Of a stretch of 64,000 nucleotides of DNA, positions 1 through 8,601 are shown in pieces. Made by a program: the position numbers and the translations under genes. The stretch is from assembly GCF_024199845.1 (NCBI RefSeq), contig NZ_JANADO010000001.1:744001-808000 (forward strand), given 5' to 3'. How positions within the stretch are numbered: the first letter of the stretch is position 1; every line of letters starts with the position of its first letter. Origin of the DNA: Bradyrhizobium sp. CCGB12 (GTDB lineage Bacteria > Pseudomonadota > Alphaproteobacteria > Rhizobiales > Xanthobacteraceae). The notes beneath the pieces are model-generated. The model was given only the letters and a program-made list of their open reading frames with translations. It was not told the origin of the DNA and searched no databases.

Positions 1-439
1 TCGGGCGCTTGGTGAAGTGCTGCAGATGGCGACGGAGGCTGCCGTCCGGAATGGTGGCGCAGAGCAGGTCACAGCCGTGCTCGAAGCGGATGGAAAATGG
101 CTCGTTGGTGTCCACCAGCACGATGTCGCCCGGACGGGCGATCGCCCGCTCACCGTTCTGCTCGACGATTGCATCTCCGTAGAGCTGGAGGTTGGCGTAG
201 AACGAGCCATCGAGAAGCTTGCCGATGCCACGCCGGGTGCGCTGAACCACGGCGGGGACTGACTGGACACGCGAAATGTGCAAGGAGGTGCCGCCGACAC
301 CGTCGATGCCGCCATCAAAGTGGTTGTCGGATAGGTCTTCCGGTTCGAGCGGCATGAAGCTCTGGCAGACCGCTTCCCGCCAGTAGGCAAACCGTTCGGC
401 GGGAGGCACATCCCGCATATGCCAGGAAACGCGAGTCAT
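1..439 (-). CDS. AraC-type transcriptional regulator, N-terminal part (cut by window edge)
   Basis: The minus strand reads from an ATG at 439 without a stop to the window edge, giving 146 residues. The start resembles the N-terminal AraC-binding-like domain (PF14525 type) of AraC regulators: an ERFAYWREAV segment near residues 15-24, then a cupin-like stretch with RPGDIVLVDTNEPF. The C-terminal helix-turn-helix would lie outside the window, so the DNA-binding part is inferred. The gene diverges from the acyl-CoA dehydrogenase at 611, and the space between holds a direct repeat and a palindrome suited to a regulator. It probably controls the divergent gene or genes. The ligand is unknown. Confidence 0.8.
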   Translation of the reverse strand, partial: MTRVSWHMRDVPPAERFAYWREAVCQSFMPLEPEDLSDNHFDGGIDGVGGTSLHISRVQSVPAVVQRTRRGIGKLLDGSFYANLQLYGDAIVEQNGERAIARPGDIVLVDTNEPFSIRFEHGCDLLCATIPDGSLRRHLQHFTKRP

Positions 440-501
440 CGTCGGTCACCCAAAAGCAGGCTATTGCAGCTTATATTCAATCTCCATGCCAGTCATTCTG
501 G

Positions 502-536
502 ACGTTTTGTCAAACGTACCGGTACGTCTTGTCAAA
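502..536. promoter_or_regulatory. Candidate operator: 22-bp-period direct repeat with central palindrome
   Basis: ACGTTTTGTCAAA (502-514) recurs as ACGTCTTGTCAAA (524-536) with one mismatch, 22 bp apart, about two helical turns. Between and overlapping them is the perfect palindrome ACGTACCGGTACGT (514-527). The site lies between the AraC-type gene (start 439) and the acyl-CoA dehydrogenase (start 611). AraC regulators usually bind direct repeats with roughly this spacing, so this is a good candidate site for that regulator. The binding itself is inference. Confidence 0.5.
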
Positions 537-610
537 TGACGGAGGTCCACGGTCCTTGCAGGCTTCCTCGCGTTTTCCGTTGGTATGCCGCAACGCGACA
601 GGAGGCCCCA

Positions 611-1858
611 ATGCCGATCGACTTTACACTCACACCTGACCAGCGTGCACTGCAGCAGTCGGCACGAAGATTTGCTCGCAAGGAGCTCGCCGGGGTCAGG
701 GAAGCGACGGGCCATCTGCCCACGCCCATGGAGCGGTTCCTTGCGACGCGTCCATTCTACGAGGCGGCCATAAGGGAGGGCTTTCTGCAGCGACTGATTC
801 CGGCGCCGCTTGGTGGTGGCGGCACGGGTGTGCTCGATCTTGCGGTCGTTGCCGAGGAATTCCAGGCGATTGACGTGAACGTGTCCCTCACACTGTTCGG
901 AACGCTGCTTGGCTTGATGCCCGTAATGCTTGGCGGGTCGCCCGACCAGTTGAAGCGTCTGCTTGTGCCGTTCCTGACCAAAGGCGGAGCGCCGCTTGCG
1001 TCCTTTGGGTTCAGCGAGCCCGGCGGTAGCGCCAATTTTGCGGCGCCTGCTCCGGCGGAGGGCGTGCGTACCACCGCGCGGCTCGAAGACGACCAGTGGG
1101 TCATCAATGGCGCCAAGCAGTGGGTGTCCAGCGCAACAGGCTGGAGCGGTAGAGGCGCCGATCTGATCTGCGTGGTCTGTCGGACCGATACAGCCGCGTC
1201 GCCTGAGAAAGGTATATCGATTATTGCCGTCGAGGGGCCGACGGAAGGCGTCGCGCTGGAGAAGGCGATCGATGCAGTTGGGCATCGTTCCCACCTCGTG
1301 CCGCGCTTCAGAATGGACAATGTGCGGGCGCCAAAGAACAATGTGATCGGAGGACCGGGCGTGGGCTTAGGACTGGTGGAGGGTAGCTTCACCGGAACCG
1401 CCGCGCTGGTTGGCGTGTTCGGCGTGGCATTGATGCGTGCCGCGTTTGACTTTGCGCTTAACTTTGCGCGCACCGAGCGGCGCGGCGGCGCCGTGCCGAT
1501 CATCGAACACCAGGCTGTCGGCTATGCACTCGCCGATGCCAAGATGCAGATCGAGGCGGCACGGTATCTGAGCTGGCGTGCCTGCCACGCGCTCGACACC
1601 CAGGCCCCCGGCGCGTTCGAGCTGTCGCTACAGTCAAAGATCTTTGGTTCGGAGACGGCGGTCAAGGTGATCACTGACCTTATGCGTGTTGTCGGGATCG
1701 ACAGCTATAACAACGAGGTCCCGCTCGCGGGCCTGTTGCAGGATGCACTTGCGTATCCGCTATTCGACGGCGGCAACATGGGTGTACGCCGTCGCCAGCT
1801 TCACGCGCTATTGAAGAACGCGGACTACGATCCTCTCGCCGCGTCCGGAGCGACGTGA
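611..1858 (+). CDS. Acyl-CoA dehydrogenase family protein
   Basis: A 415-residue flavoprotein of the acyl-CoA dehydrogenase family, expected to form an alpha,beta double bond in an acyl-CoA with FAD as acceptor. The N-terminal helical domain begins at DFTLTPDQRALQ. The middle domain carries SFGFSEPGGSANF, the family's substrate/FAD-contact region, and the C-terminal helical domain covers roughly residues 230-400. The ATG at 611 is chosen because AGGAGG (600-605) sits five bases upstream; the frame is open further upstream but without support. The gene diverges from the AraC-type regulator. In this setting a role in aromatic side-chain or fatty acyl-CoA oxidation is plausible, but the substrate cannot be read from sequence. 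Confidence 0.85.
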   Translation: MPIDFTLTPDQRALQQSARRFARKELAGVREATGHLPTPMERFLATRPFYEAAIREGFLQRLIPAPLGGGGTGVLDLAVVAEEFQAIDVNVSLTLFGTLLGLMPVMLGGSPDQLKRLLVPFLTKGGAPLASFGFSEPGGSANFAAPAPAEGVRTTARLEDDQWVINGAKQWVSSATGWSGRGADLICVVCRTDTAASPEKGISIIAVEGPTEGVALEKAIDAVGHRSHLVPRFRMDNVRAPKNNVIGGPGVGLGLVEGSFTGTAALVGVFGVALMRAAFDFALNFARTERRGGAVPIIEHQAVGYALADAKMQIEAARYLSWRACHALDTQAPGAFELSLQSKIFGSETAVKVITDLMRVVGIDSYNNEVPLAGLLQDALAYPLFDGGNMGVRRRQLHALLKNADYDPLAASGAT

Positions 1859-2028
1859 TCGGCACGTCAGACATGATGCGTTTTGAAAGGGGGAACGAGA
1901 GCCATACCGCTTAGCAAGGCGAGAGCCGCAGGGGGGTGTGCATTTTCTGAACCCATCCCGCTATTGCCGGCTGGGAGGTTTGCGAAGAAGATGCGGCCGG
2001 GCCGCCTAAACAGAAGAAGCCGCACGAT

Positions 2029-4188
2029 ATGAGGAACGCTATCAGGAGACGCCCGCAGGCAGACACGGGGACGCCGAATGGAAGGGTGTGCCGAGCGAAA
2101 ATTCTCGGCGTAAGTATAGGCACGCTGGCGATCTCAGCGCTTCTCGCCGCAGCACCCGGGGCGCAGGCGCGGGTTACGAAGATCGTCGTCGATCAGGCCA
2201 TCGCGCTTCCCGACGGGCAGAACGAGAGCTTGTCGGGGCGCGCTTTTGGCGAACTCGATCCCAAAGATCGCCTGAACGCGATCATTACCGACATCGGGCT
2301 TGCACCGCGCAATAGCCGAGGCCGCGTTGAGTACGTTTCAAAATTCACGCTGACGAAGCCAAAAGACATGGCAAAGGCGAGTGGCGTTCTCTGGTATGAC
2401 GTTGTCAATCGAGGCAGGCCTGTTGCGGCAAATGTTAGTCCAAGCAGCCTCGGTCCATCGGCAACGAAGCCGCAGGATTTCGGCCATGTCGCGCTGATCA
2501 GCGGTTGGCAAGGTGACATTTTGCAGACGAGCGACAACTGGACCGTACAGGTTCCCGTTGCGCACAATCCCGACGGTTCATCCATCACCGGCGTTGTCCT
2601 GGCGCGCATAGCCAACGCGCCCGCCGGATCGAGTTCACGCCCTCTAGGCATGCTGGCGACCCTGATTCCGTATGATGCGGCAAGTCTCGACACGACGAAG
2701 GCGCGCCTCATCGCTAAGAGAACGGAAACACGGGCCGGAGAAGCCGGTGAGTTGAGGGACGTACCACCTGGCGACTGGGCGTTCGCCGATTGCAGTAAGA
2801 CCAAGTTTCCGGGAGATTCCAATCCGCGTTCACTTTGCCTAAGGGATGGATTTGATCCCGGCATGCTCTATGAACTGGTCTATCAGGCCAGGGATCCGAA
2901 GGTGCTCGGAGTTGGTCTGGCTACGATGCGTGATGTTGCGTCGTTCTTCCGTTTCGAAGCTGCGGACGACGAGGGCACTCCGAACCCGGTTGCCGGCAAG
3001 ATTCACCACGCGGTGGTGCAGGGGATCTCTCAATCCGGGAACGCGCTCAAGACGTTCCTCCTTCTTGGATTCAATGAAGACGAGCAGAAGCGACGCGTGT
3101 TCGACGGCGCCAATCCGCATATCGCCGGCCGCCTGACGTCAATCAACGTGCGCTTCGGCCTGCCAAGTGGGTCCGGCACCCTCTATGAGCCTGGGGGCGA
3201 GGGCACCTTGTGGTGGGCCAGTTACACCGACAAGAAGCGGGGTCGCCCCCGCTCGAGTCTACTGGATCGCTGCTCCGCTTCGGAGACTTGCCCAAAGATC
3301 TTCGAGACCTTTGGTGCCAGCGAATACAATGCGCGCTTGATGACAATTGCCGAGACAGGCACCGACGCGAAGGCGGATCTCGAACTCCCTGCGAATGTAA
3401 GACGTTACTTCTTTCCAGGTACAACTCATGGCGGAGGAGCGGGTGGGTTCACCGCTGCGCCGCGTCCAGCGGCCGGATGCGTCCTGGCCCAAAATCCCAA
3501 TCCCGAAGATGAGACAATGAATGCCTTGCAGGTATCGCTCGTCGATTGGGTTGTACACGGCACCGAGCCTCCGCCCAGCGTCTATCCGACGCTAGCGCAT
3601 GGTGACCTCGTGGCAAACACGCACGAAGCCATGAACTTTCCCGAGATACCCGGCGTGCCTTCGCCGACGGGAATGGCTGTCGGTCTGATGGACTACGATT
3701 TCGGCGAGACATTCGACTATGCCAATTTTTCGGGCGTGATCTCGCGCCAGCCACCCGCAATCAGACAGATCATTCCCGCCTTGATGCCCAGGGTGGATGC
3801 AGACGGAAACGAGACGGTTGGCGTCCGCTCCGTCCTTCATCAAGTGCCACTTGGGACCTATCTCGGCTGGAATGCGACGGCCGCAGGTTTCTTCAAGGGC
3901 CAACCTTGCGGCGGCGGCTTAACAGGAGGGTACATTCCATTCGCAAAGTCGAAGGCCGAACGGCTGTCGTCCAGCGATCCGCGTCCATCGCTTGAAGAGC
4001 GTTATGGCACGCAGGCTGGCTATTTATGTCTGGTCAAGAGGGTGGCCGAGCAGGAGGTTTCGAAGCGTTTTCTTCGCCGAGAAGATGCGAACCGCCTGAT
4101 GAAAGAGGCCGCCGCTGTCGACTATTTTGTTGGTATTCCTGACGACCGGGAGCGCGACTCTCTCGCCGAGAAGCTCTGTCGTCCGTAA
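2029..4188 (+). CDS. Exported alpha/beta-hydrolase domain-containing protein
   Basis: A 719-residue protein starting with a basic stretch and a hydrophobic segment (about residues 24-47, ending AAAPGAQA) that fits a signal peptide, so it is probably periplasmic or secreted. It matches the large alpha/beta-hydrolase-domain proteins of unknown activity (Abhydrolase_10-like). A nucleophile-elbow-like GISQSG lies at residues 332-337, with S334 or S336 as candidate nucleophile. FPGTTHGGG near residue 465 may supply a histidine. No clear ribosome site marks the ATG, so the start could be slightly wrong. Lying in an aromatic-acid island, it could be an esterase releasing hydroxycinnamates from esters; this is inference only. 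Confidence 0.7.
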   Translation: MRNAIRRRPQADTGTPNGRVCRAKILGVSIGTLAISALLAAAPGAQARVTKIVVDQAIALPDGQNESLSGRAFGELDPKDRLNAIITDIGLAPRNSRGRVEYVSKFTLTKPKDMAKASGVLWYDVVNRGRPVAANVSPSSLGPSATKPQDFGHVALISGWQGDILQTSDNWTVQVPVAHNPDGSSITGVVLARIANAPAGSSSRPLGMLATLIPYDAASLDTTKARLIAKRTETRAGEAGELRDVPPGDWAFADCSKTKFPGDSNPRSLCLRDGFDPGMLYELVYQARDPKVLGVGLATMRDVASFFRFEAADDEGTPNPVAGKIHHAVVQGISQSGNALKTFLLLGFNEDEQKRRVFDGANPHIAGRLTSINVRFGLPSGSGTLYEPGGEGTLWWASYTDKKRGRPRSSLLDRCSASETCPKIFETFGASEYNARLMTIAETGTDAKADLELPANVRRYFFPGTTHGGGAGGFTAAPRPAAGCVLAQNPNPEDETMNALQVSLVDWVVHGTEPPPSVYPTLAHGDLVANTHEAMNFPEIPGVPSPTGMAVGLMDYDFGETFDYANFSGVISRQPPAIRQIIPALMPRVDADGNETVGVRSVLHQVPLGTYLGWNATAAGFFKGQPCGGGLTGGYIPFAKSKAERLSSSDPRPSLEERYGTQAGYLCLVKRVAEQEVSKRFLRREDANRLMKEAAAVDYFVGIPDDRERDSLAEKLCRP

Positions 4189-4393
4189 AAAACTCGACTT
4201 GAAGAGTAGCACGGTCTGTTTCGCCAAAGATCTTATCCGGGGGTCCCGAGGGTTTTCCGAGATCTGAATGCATTCGCGCTTAGGTCAATTGGAATAACTC
4301 ATCGATCGCATTGATTTTTCTCATTATCGAGCTTCACAATTTCTCAAGTGCTGACAACTAGCAGTACCACTATGGCTGAGATGCCGATTTTTC

Positions 4394-6115
4394 TTGCCGC
4401 TCAATCTCAGGCCAGTGCTGGAGACGCTTGTGCTGAACAGATTGTCGATCCGATCCAAACTATTGGGCTTGGTGTTTGCCGCCGCAGTCGCCTTCTGTTG
4501 CGTCGCCGGCGCGGTGCTATGGCTTAGCTATCAGCGGATGTACGACGATCGTGTGGCGAAGCTTAAGGCCTTGGTCGAAGTTGGTGTTAGCCTGGCGGAG
4601 CAGCTCGAAGCACAGGCAGCCGAAGGCAAAATCACCCGCGACGAAGCTAAGGCGCGTTTCAGAGACGCGCTGCAGACGATCCACTATTCCGGCCAAGAAT
4701 ACATTTTCGCGGATACCTACGATTGCGTCGTGTTTGCGCATCCTAATCCTACGCTGTGGGGCAAGGATATATCAGGCCTAAAGGATTCCAACGGCCAGCA
4801 ATTCGTCCCGGTGCTCGCCCAGATCGCGAAGACAAAGGGAGAAGGCACCCATGCCTACACCTGGCCGCTGCGCCCGAATGACACGCTCACCGCGTGGAAG
4901 TTGTCCTATGTGAAAGACTTCGCGCCCTGGAATATCTTTATCGGCACGGGGGTCTTCATAGACGACATCCGCGCCGACTTTCTCAGCATGGTCTGGAAAG
5001 TTCTAGGCGTCTTGTTTGTGCTTGCGTTGCCGGCGATCAGCTTGATTGCATTGGTCGGCGCGAGCGTGAGCGGGCGTGTTCGAAACGTCTGCGCAAAAAC
5101 GCAGGCAATGGCCGAAGGCGATCTGACAGTCGAGTTGCCGGAGGCAAAAGACGGCGACGAAATCGGCCAGATGGCGCGCGCCCTCGTCGTATTCCGCGAC
5201 CGGCTGACCGGCTCCCGACGAATGCAGCAGGAACAGGAAGCTGCCAAAGCTCGCGCCAGCGAGCAGCGCCGGAGCGAGATGCAGGCGCTCGCCAGCGATT
5301 TTGAGGGGGCGGTTGGCAGCATCATCGAAAGCGTGTCCCTTGCGGCAGGTGAACTCGAAGGCTCCGCAGATGCGATGTCGGCTACCGCCGAGCGATCACA
5401 GGGGCTCGCGACCACAGTGACTGTGGCGTCGCAGGAAGCGTCGACCAATGTGCAGTCGGTCGCTTCCGCCAGTGAGGAGATGGCGTCCTCGGTGAACGAG
5501 ATCAGCCGCCAGGTGCAGCAATCGGCGCGGATCGCTGGCGAAGCTGTCGAACAGGCACGGCAGACCGACGCCAGAATCGGGCAGCTCGCCCAGGCCGCCA
5601 CGCGAATCGGCGCGGTTGTTGAGCTGATTAACACCATTGCTAGTCAGACGAATTTGCTGGCTCTGAACGCGACCATCGAAGCCGCGCGCGCCGGCGACGC
5701 CGGACGCGGCTTCGCCGTGGTAGCCGCAGAAGTAAAGGAGCTGGCACAGCAGACGGCGAAGGCGACAGGTGAAATCAGCACGCAAGTCGCGGACATTCAA
5801 TTCGCAACCAATGAGTCCGTTGTGTCGATCAAGGAAATCGGCGATACCATCGCAAAGATTTCGGAGATCGCCTCGACCATAGCATCGGCAGTGGAAGAAC
5901 AGGGCGCTGCGACCCGGGAGATTGCGCGCAACGTTCAGCAGGCAGCCACCGGTACCGCGCAAGTATCACACAGCATCGCAGACGTGCGAAGTGAAGCCGG
6001 AGAAACGGGTCTGGCTTCCCGTCGGGTCTTAGCTGCGGCGAAGTCGCTGTCCGACGAAAGTGGCCGGTTAAAAAGTGAGCTCGGCCGATTCCTGGAGTCA
6101 GTGAGGGCCGCCTAA
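4394..6115 (+). CDS. Methyl-accepting chemotaxis protein with single Cache sensor
   Basis: A 573-residue chemoreceptor. TM1 lies at about residues 23-45 and is followed by a periplasmic sCache-type sensor (about 50-195, including [12 protein letters not shown] and a [12 protein letters not shown] segment). TM2 (about 201-225), HAMP (about 225-280) and a cytoplasmic signalling coiled coil come next. The signalling tip contains [20 protein letters not shown], the family hallmark for contact with CheA and CheW. No C-terminal methyltransferase-docking pentapeptide is seen. The start is uncertain: the frame opens with TTG at 4394, and in-frame GTG codons follow within 15 codons. A role in taxis to the island's aromatic acids is possible but inferred from position alone. 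Confidence 0.9.
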   Translation: MPLNLRPVLETLVLNRLSIRSKLLGLVFAAAVAFCCVAGAVLWLSYQRMYDDRVAKLKALVEVGVSLAEQLEAQAAEGKITRDEAKARFRDALQTIHYSGQEYIFADTYDCVVFAHPNPTLWGKDISGLKDSNGQQFVPVLAQIAKTKGEGTHAYTWPLRPNDTLTAWKLSYVKDFAPWNIFIGTGVFIDDIRADFLSMVWKVLGVLFVLALPAISLIALVGASVSGRVRNVCAKTQAMAEGDLTVELPEAKDGDEIGQMARALVVFRDRLTGSRRMQQEQEAAKARASEQRRSEMQALASDFEGAVGSIIESVSLAAGELEGSADAMSATAERSQGLATTVTVASQEASTNVQSVASASEEMASSVNEISRQVQQSARIAGEAVEQARQTDARIGQLAQAATRIGAVVELINTIASQTNLLALNATIEAARAGDAGRGFAVVAAEVKELAQQTAKATGEISTQVADIQFATNESVVSIKEIGDTIAKISEIASTIASAVEEQGAATREIARNVQQAATGTAQVSHSIADVRSEAGETGLASRRVLAAAKSLSDESGRLKSELGRFLESVRAA

Positions 6116-6453
6116 TGGGCGAGTCATCGCGTCAGTGGCGCCTAGGAGGTAACTCTGAAAATATTCTGAGATCCAGGGGCTGAATCCGAGGGGGCAGGAG
6201 TTCGAACGCCTCCGAGCGCACCCAACGGGGCTCGAAACGTGTGATCCACGGTTCGACTATGGGAGGAGGTGTAGGTGCATTCGTTCGGGCATCAACTCTG
6301 CTGCGGGACGCGTTGACCGGGCGCACCCTGTTCGTGAACTGCCGATGTGCCCGAAAGCACGTCTCCTTGTCGCTGTGCAACGTCCGCGGAAAACTGAATC
6401 ATGTTCCCTTCTTGAATTCTCGCGACGAGAATTGTTGAAAAGAGGAATAGTTT
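6116..6453. other. Gene-free stretch with palindrome and repeat
   Basis: No convincing gene is seen here. Short frames exist, but their compositions look random. The right end holds a 19-bp inverted repeat (6415-6433) running into a 25-bp sequence that recurs exactly at 8554-8578. AGGAGG at 6145-6150 has no start codon at a useful distance downstream. Confidence 0.5.
6415..6433. promoter_or_regulatory. 19-bp perfect inverted repeat, candidate operator
   Basis: AATTCTCGCGACGAGAATT is a perfect inverted repeat with 8-bp arms around a CGA centre. It sits directly before the small ORF at 6454 and overlaps the first copy of the 25-bp repeat. Its size fits a winged-helix dimer such as the MarR protein encoded at 6736-7245, but it could equally be an RNA hairpin in the leader. 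Confidence 0.45.
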
Positions 6454-6454
6454 G
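6430..6454 (+). repeat. 25-bp direct repeat, copy A
   Basis: The 25 bases from 6430 to 6454 (beginning AATTGTTGAAAAG and ending AATAGTTTG) occur again without mismatch at 8554-8578. The repeat contains an AGAGGA ribosome-site-like core. In this copy it ends on the first base of a GTG codon at 6454. Confidence 0.85.
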
Positions 6455-6669
6455 TGATCAGTTGTTCTGAATTCGGGCTCATAGAAGCGAGAGAGATGTT
6501 GACTGAGACACAAAATAGTCATGCTGAAACAACGGCTAGAACTGAAGCGTCGCTCGCGATCGCGATCCTGGCGCTTGAACTTCTCGATGACGGTGACTCT
6601 TCCGCAGCGGCCAAATTGCTCGAAGATGCGCGGAGCTTTGCTTGCAACAAAGGTGCTGCGAACCGGTAA
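6454..6669 (+). CDS. Small hypothetical protein
   Basis: A 71-residue frame starting at GTG 6454, seven bases after AGAGGA. An alternative ATG at 6496 would give 57 residues with a weaker purine-rich lead. The protein is mostly helical and acidic in the middle (ASLAIAILALELLDDGDSS), with AAAKLLEDARSFA near the end that resembles one helical repeat. I do not recognise the family. It stands alone, convergent with the MarR gene (end 6736). Its start coincides with the 25-bp repeat also found before the ABC operon, which suggests a shared leader. It may not be expressed. Confidence 0.45.
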   Translation: MISCSEFGLIEAREMLTETQNSHAETTARTEASLAIAILALELLDDGDSSAAAKLLEDARSFACNKGAANR

Positions 6670-6735
6670 GCAGGATTATCAGAGGAGGTCAGTATCGTGG
6701 CCGGCGTTGGGCTACGCTTTCGCGGCGAAACACGA

Positions 6736-7245
6736 CTAGTCGGATGAGCTGCGATATTTGAGCTTATAGCTATCGGCAACCTTGCCGAGTAGGCCGAGAA
6801 GAGTGTGTCGCTCGTGCGACGACAGCGCAAACACCGCCGCTCGGTCTTGCTGCAACACCTGGGCCTCGACCAAGTCGAGCAGCTGGGCGCCGGTTTTCGT
6901 CACCTGGAGCGTGACTGCCCGTTTATCTGAATTCGTGGAGGATCGGGTAAGCAGCTTGCGCTTCGCGAGATTATTGACGATCTTGGTCATATTGGACCGC
7001 TTGATCATCAATGCATTGGCGATCTCGCCCTGGTTCGTGCCGGGATTTGCTCTTGCCGCCGACAGAACCGAGAATTCCGTGCAACTTATCTCAAGGTCAC
7101 CAAATCTCTCGTAAAACGCGTCCGTCAGACAGACCTGAACCATTCGCGTAACCACGCCGACGAGGCTCTCAACGCGACTAAGGTTGAGAGTCTCGCTCCG
7201 CGTATCGGCGTCCGCCGAGGCGGCATTTGTTCGAGATAAGGCCAA
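6736..7245 (-). CDS. MarR family transcriptional regulator
   Basis: A 169-residue winged-helix regulator. The recognition helix region is QGEIANALMIKRSNMTKIVNNL, split here as QGEIANALMIKR then SNMTKIVNNL. It is followed by the wing with RSSTNSDKRAVTLQVTKTG, where the DxR pattern is typical of MarR proteins. Dimerisation helices lie at both ends. It is encoded downstream of the amidohydrolase (start 8187) on the same strand, with 72 bp between. MarR proteins of the CouR type repress hydroxycinnamate genes and release DNA on binding the acyl-CoA. The linked feruloyl-CoA synthase makes that the most likely role here, by inference. Confidence 0.88.
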   Translation of the reverse strand: MALSRTNAASADADTRSETLNLSRVESLVGVVTRMVQVCLTDAFYERFGDLEISCTEFSVLSAARANPGTNQGEIANALMIKRSNMTKIVNNLAKRKLLTRSSTNSDKRAVTLQVTKTGAQLLDLVEAQVLQQDRAAVFALSSHERHTLLGLLGKVADSYKLKYRSSSD

Positions 7246-7317
7246 TCTTCACTCCAGACGCATGCCACTGCATACGGTCGGAACGGTGGATTGGCAAGAG
7301 CCGTGCCAGTCCGAAAG

Positions 7318-8187
7318 TCACATCTGGAGAAGCTTCCGCGCGTTTTGCTTCAGAACCTTGGGCCGAATTTCCTCGCGAATGTCGAGTTTTGCGAAATCCG
7401 CCAGCCAGCGATCCGGCGAGATGACGGGCCAGTCCGAGCCGAACAGCATTTTGTCCTGGAGGATCGAATTGATATAGCGCACCAGGATCGGCGGGAAGTA
7501 TTTCGGCGACCAACCGGAGAGATCGATATAGACGTTCGGCTTGTGGGTTGCCACCGACAGCGCCTCCTCCTGCCATGGGAAGGAGGGATGCGCCAGGATG
7601 ATCTTCATGTCGGGAAAGTCGGCCGCGACATCGTCCATGTACATCGGGTTGGAGTACTTTAGCCGCATGCCCATGCCGCCCGGCATTCCTGAGCCAACGC
7701 CGGTCTGACCGGTATGGAACAGCGCGATCGCGCCGCTCTCATTGATGACCTCGTACAGCGGATAGGCCAACCGGTCATTAGCGTAGAAGCCCTGCATCGT
7801 CGGATGGAATTTGAAGCCTCGTACGCCGTATTCCTCGATTAGCTTCCTAGCCTCGCGGACGCCGAGCTTGCCCTTGTGAGGATCGATGCTGGCAAACGGA
7901 ATCAGCACATCGGAATGCTCCGATGCGATTTCGAGCATCTCGTAATTGTTGTAGCGGCGGAAACCGGTCTCGCGCTCGGCGTCGACCGGGAAGATCACCG
8001 CGGCGATCTTTTTGGCGCGATAGTAGGCCGCGGTCTCCGGAACGGTCGGAGGATGCTTGTGCGGCGTTTTGAAATACTCCGCCATCTGGGCCTGGAAGTC
8101 GTCATATCCGTCGTCTGCATGAGTCCCGCAGGGCTCTTCCGCATGCGTGTGGATGTCGATCGCGATGACGTCGTCGAGAGTTGGCAT
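7318..8187 (-). CDS. Amidohydrolase family 2 (ACMSD/LigW-like) metal enzyme
   Basis: A 289-residue TIM-barrel amidohydrolase. The metal site looks complete: DIHTH gives H13 and H15, H158 lies in LFHTGQTG, H200 in ILAHPSFPW and D252 in GSDWP. This pattern fits the decarboxylase/hydrolase branch (ACMSD, gamma-resorcylate and 5-carboxyvanillate decarboxylases) more than classic amidases. It lies upstream of the MarR gene and diverges from the ABC importer operon. In a hydroxycinnamate locus it might remove a carboxylate from an aromatic ring or cleave a 3-keto-acyl side chain. The substrate is not determined by the sequence. Confidence 0.85.
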   Translation of the reverse strand: MPTLDDVIAIDIHTHAEEPCGTHADDGYDDFQAQMAEYFKTPHKHPPTVPETAAYYRAKKIAAVIFPVDAERETGFRRYNNYEMLEIASEHSDVLIPFASIDPHKGKLGVREARKLIEEYGVRGFKFHPTMQGFYANDRLAYPLYEVINESGAIALFHTGQTGVGSGMPGGMGMRLKYSNPMYMDDVAADFPDMKIILAHPSFPWQEEALSVATHKPNVYIDLSGWSPKYFPPILVRYINSILQDKMLFGSDWPVISPDRWLADFAKLDIREEIRPKVLKQNARKLLQM

Positions 8188-8601
8188 GACCGAATGGTTC
8201 CTCTGTAGGTCGTTTAGAGCGCCGAACTTACAAATGCCTCATCCGACCGCAGCCAAGCTCATACTACAGAGATGTGTCCGAGTAAACAAAATGTCGCATC
8301 TGTATCGTCGGCGCGTAGGTCGGTCGTCTCCACGATCTCGCGATGCAATTGCTGCAGCGTCGGGCGCCTCTGGTCCGGCAAACCAGCTCGGATCCTTCGA
8401 AAAGTGCTTGGAAAGCAGGGATTTTCGCGATGCAATAAGCAGATTTGCGATGCGATCAAACGAGGATGCTCGGGCAAAACGCGTGGTGTGGTGTCATGAA
8501 ATTAGGCAGGGCGATGCCTCGATTTCAGAATTGACGAGTTCGGCGATCGGTGAAATTGTTGAAAAGAGGAATAGTTTGCTTTCCTGTTATGGAGCGTGGC
8601 G
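8188..8601. promoter_or_regulatory. Divergent intergenic region with repeated TCGCGATGCAAT motifs
   Basis: This 414-bp space separates the amidohydrolase from the ABC operon and holds no convincing gene. TCGCGATGCAAT occurs at 8338-8349 and 8425-8436. A variant, TTGCGATGCGAT, occurs at 8445-8456, exactly 20 bp after the second. The second 25-bp repeat copy ends 23 bp before the operon's ATG. Control of both transcription units from here is likely; which protein binds is unknown. Confidence 0.5.
8554..8578 (+). repeat. 25-bp direct repeat, copy B
   Basis: Identical to 6430-6454. Here it lies in the leader of the ABC operon. The flanking sequence on both sides is unrelated to that of copy A, so the identity is confined to these 25 bases. 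Confidence 0.85.

Noticed and set aside
461..1294. Minus-strand frame antisense to the acyl-CoA dehydrogenase
   Set aside because: Arg/His/Cys-rich with no recognisable domain; the plus strand has a clear family match.
6180..6250. tRNA-like look of GAGTTCGAACGCC near a CACC
   Set aside because: The T-arm stem does not pair and no D-arm or anticodon arm can be drawn.
6430..8578. 25-bp repeats as insertion-sequence ends
   Set aside because: They are direct, not inverted, no transposase lies between them, and no target duplications are visible.
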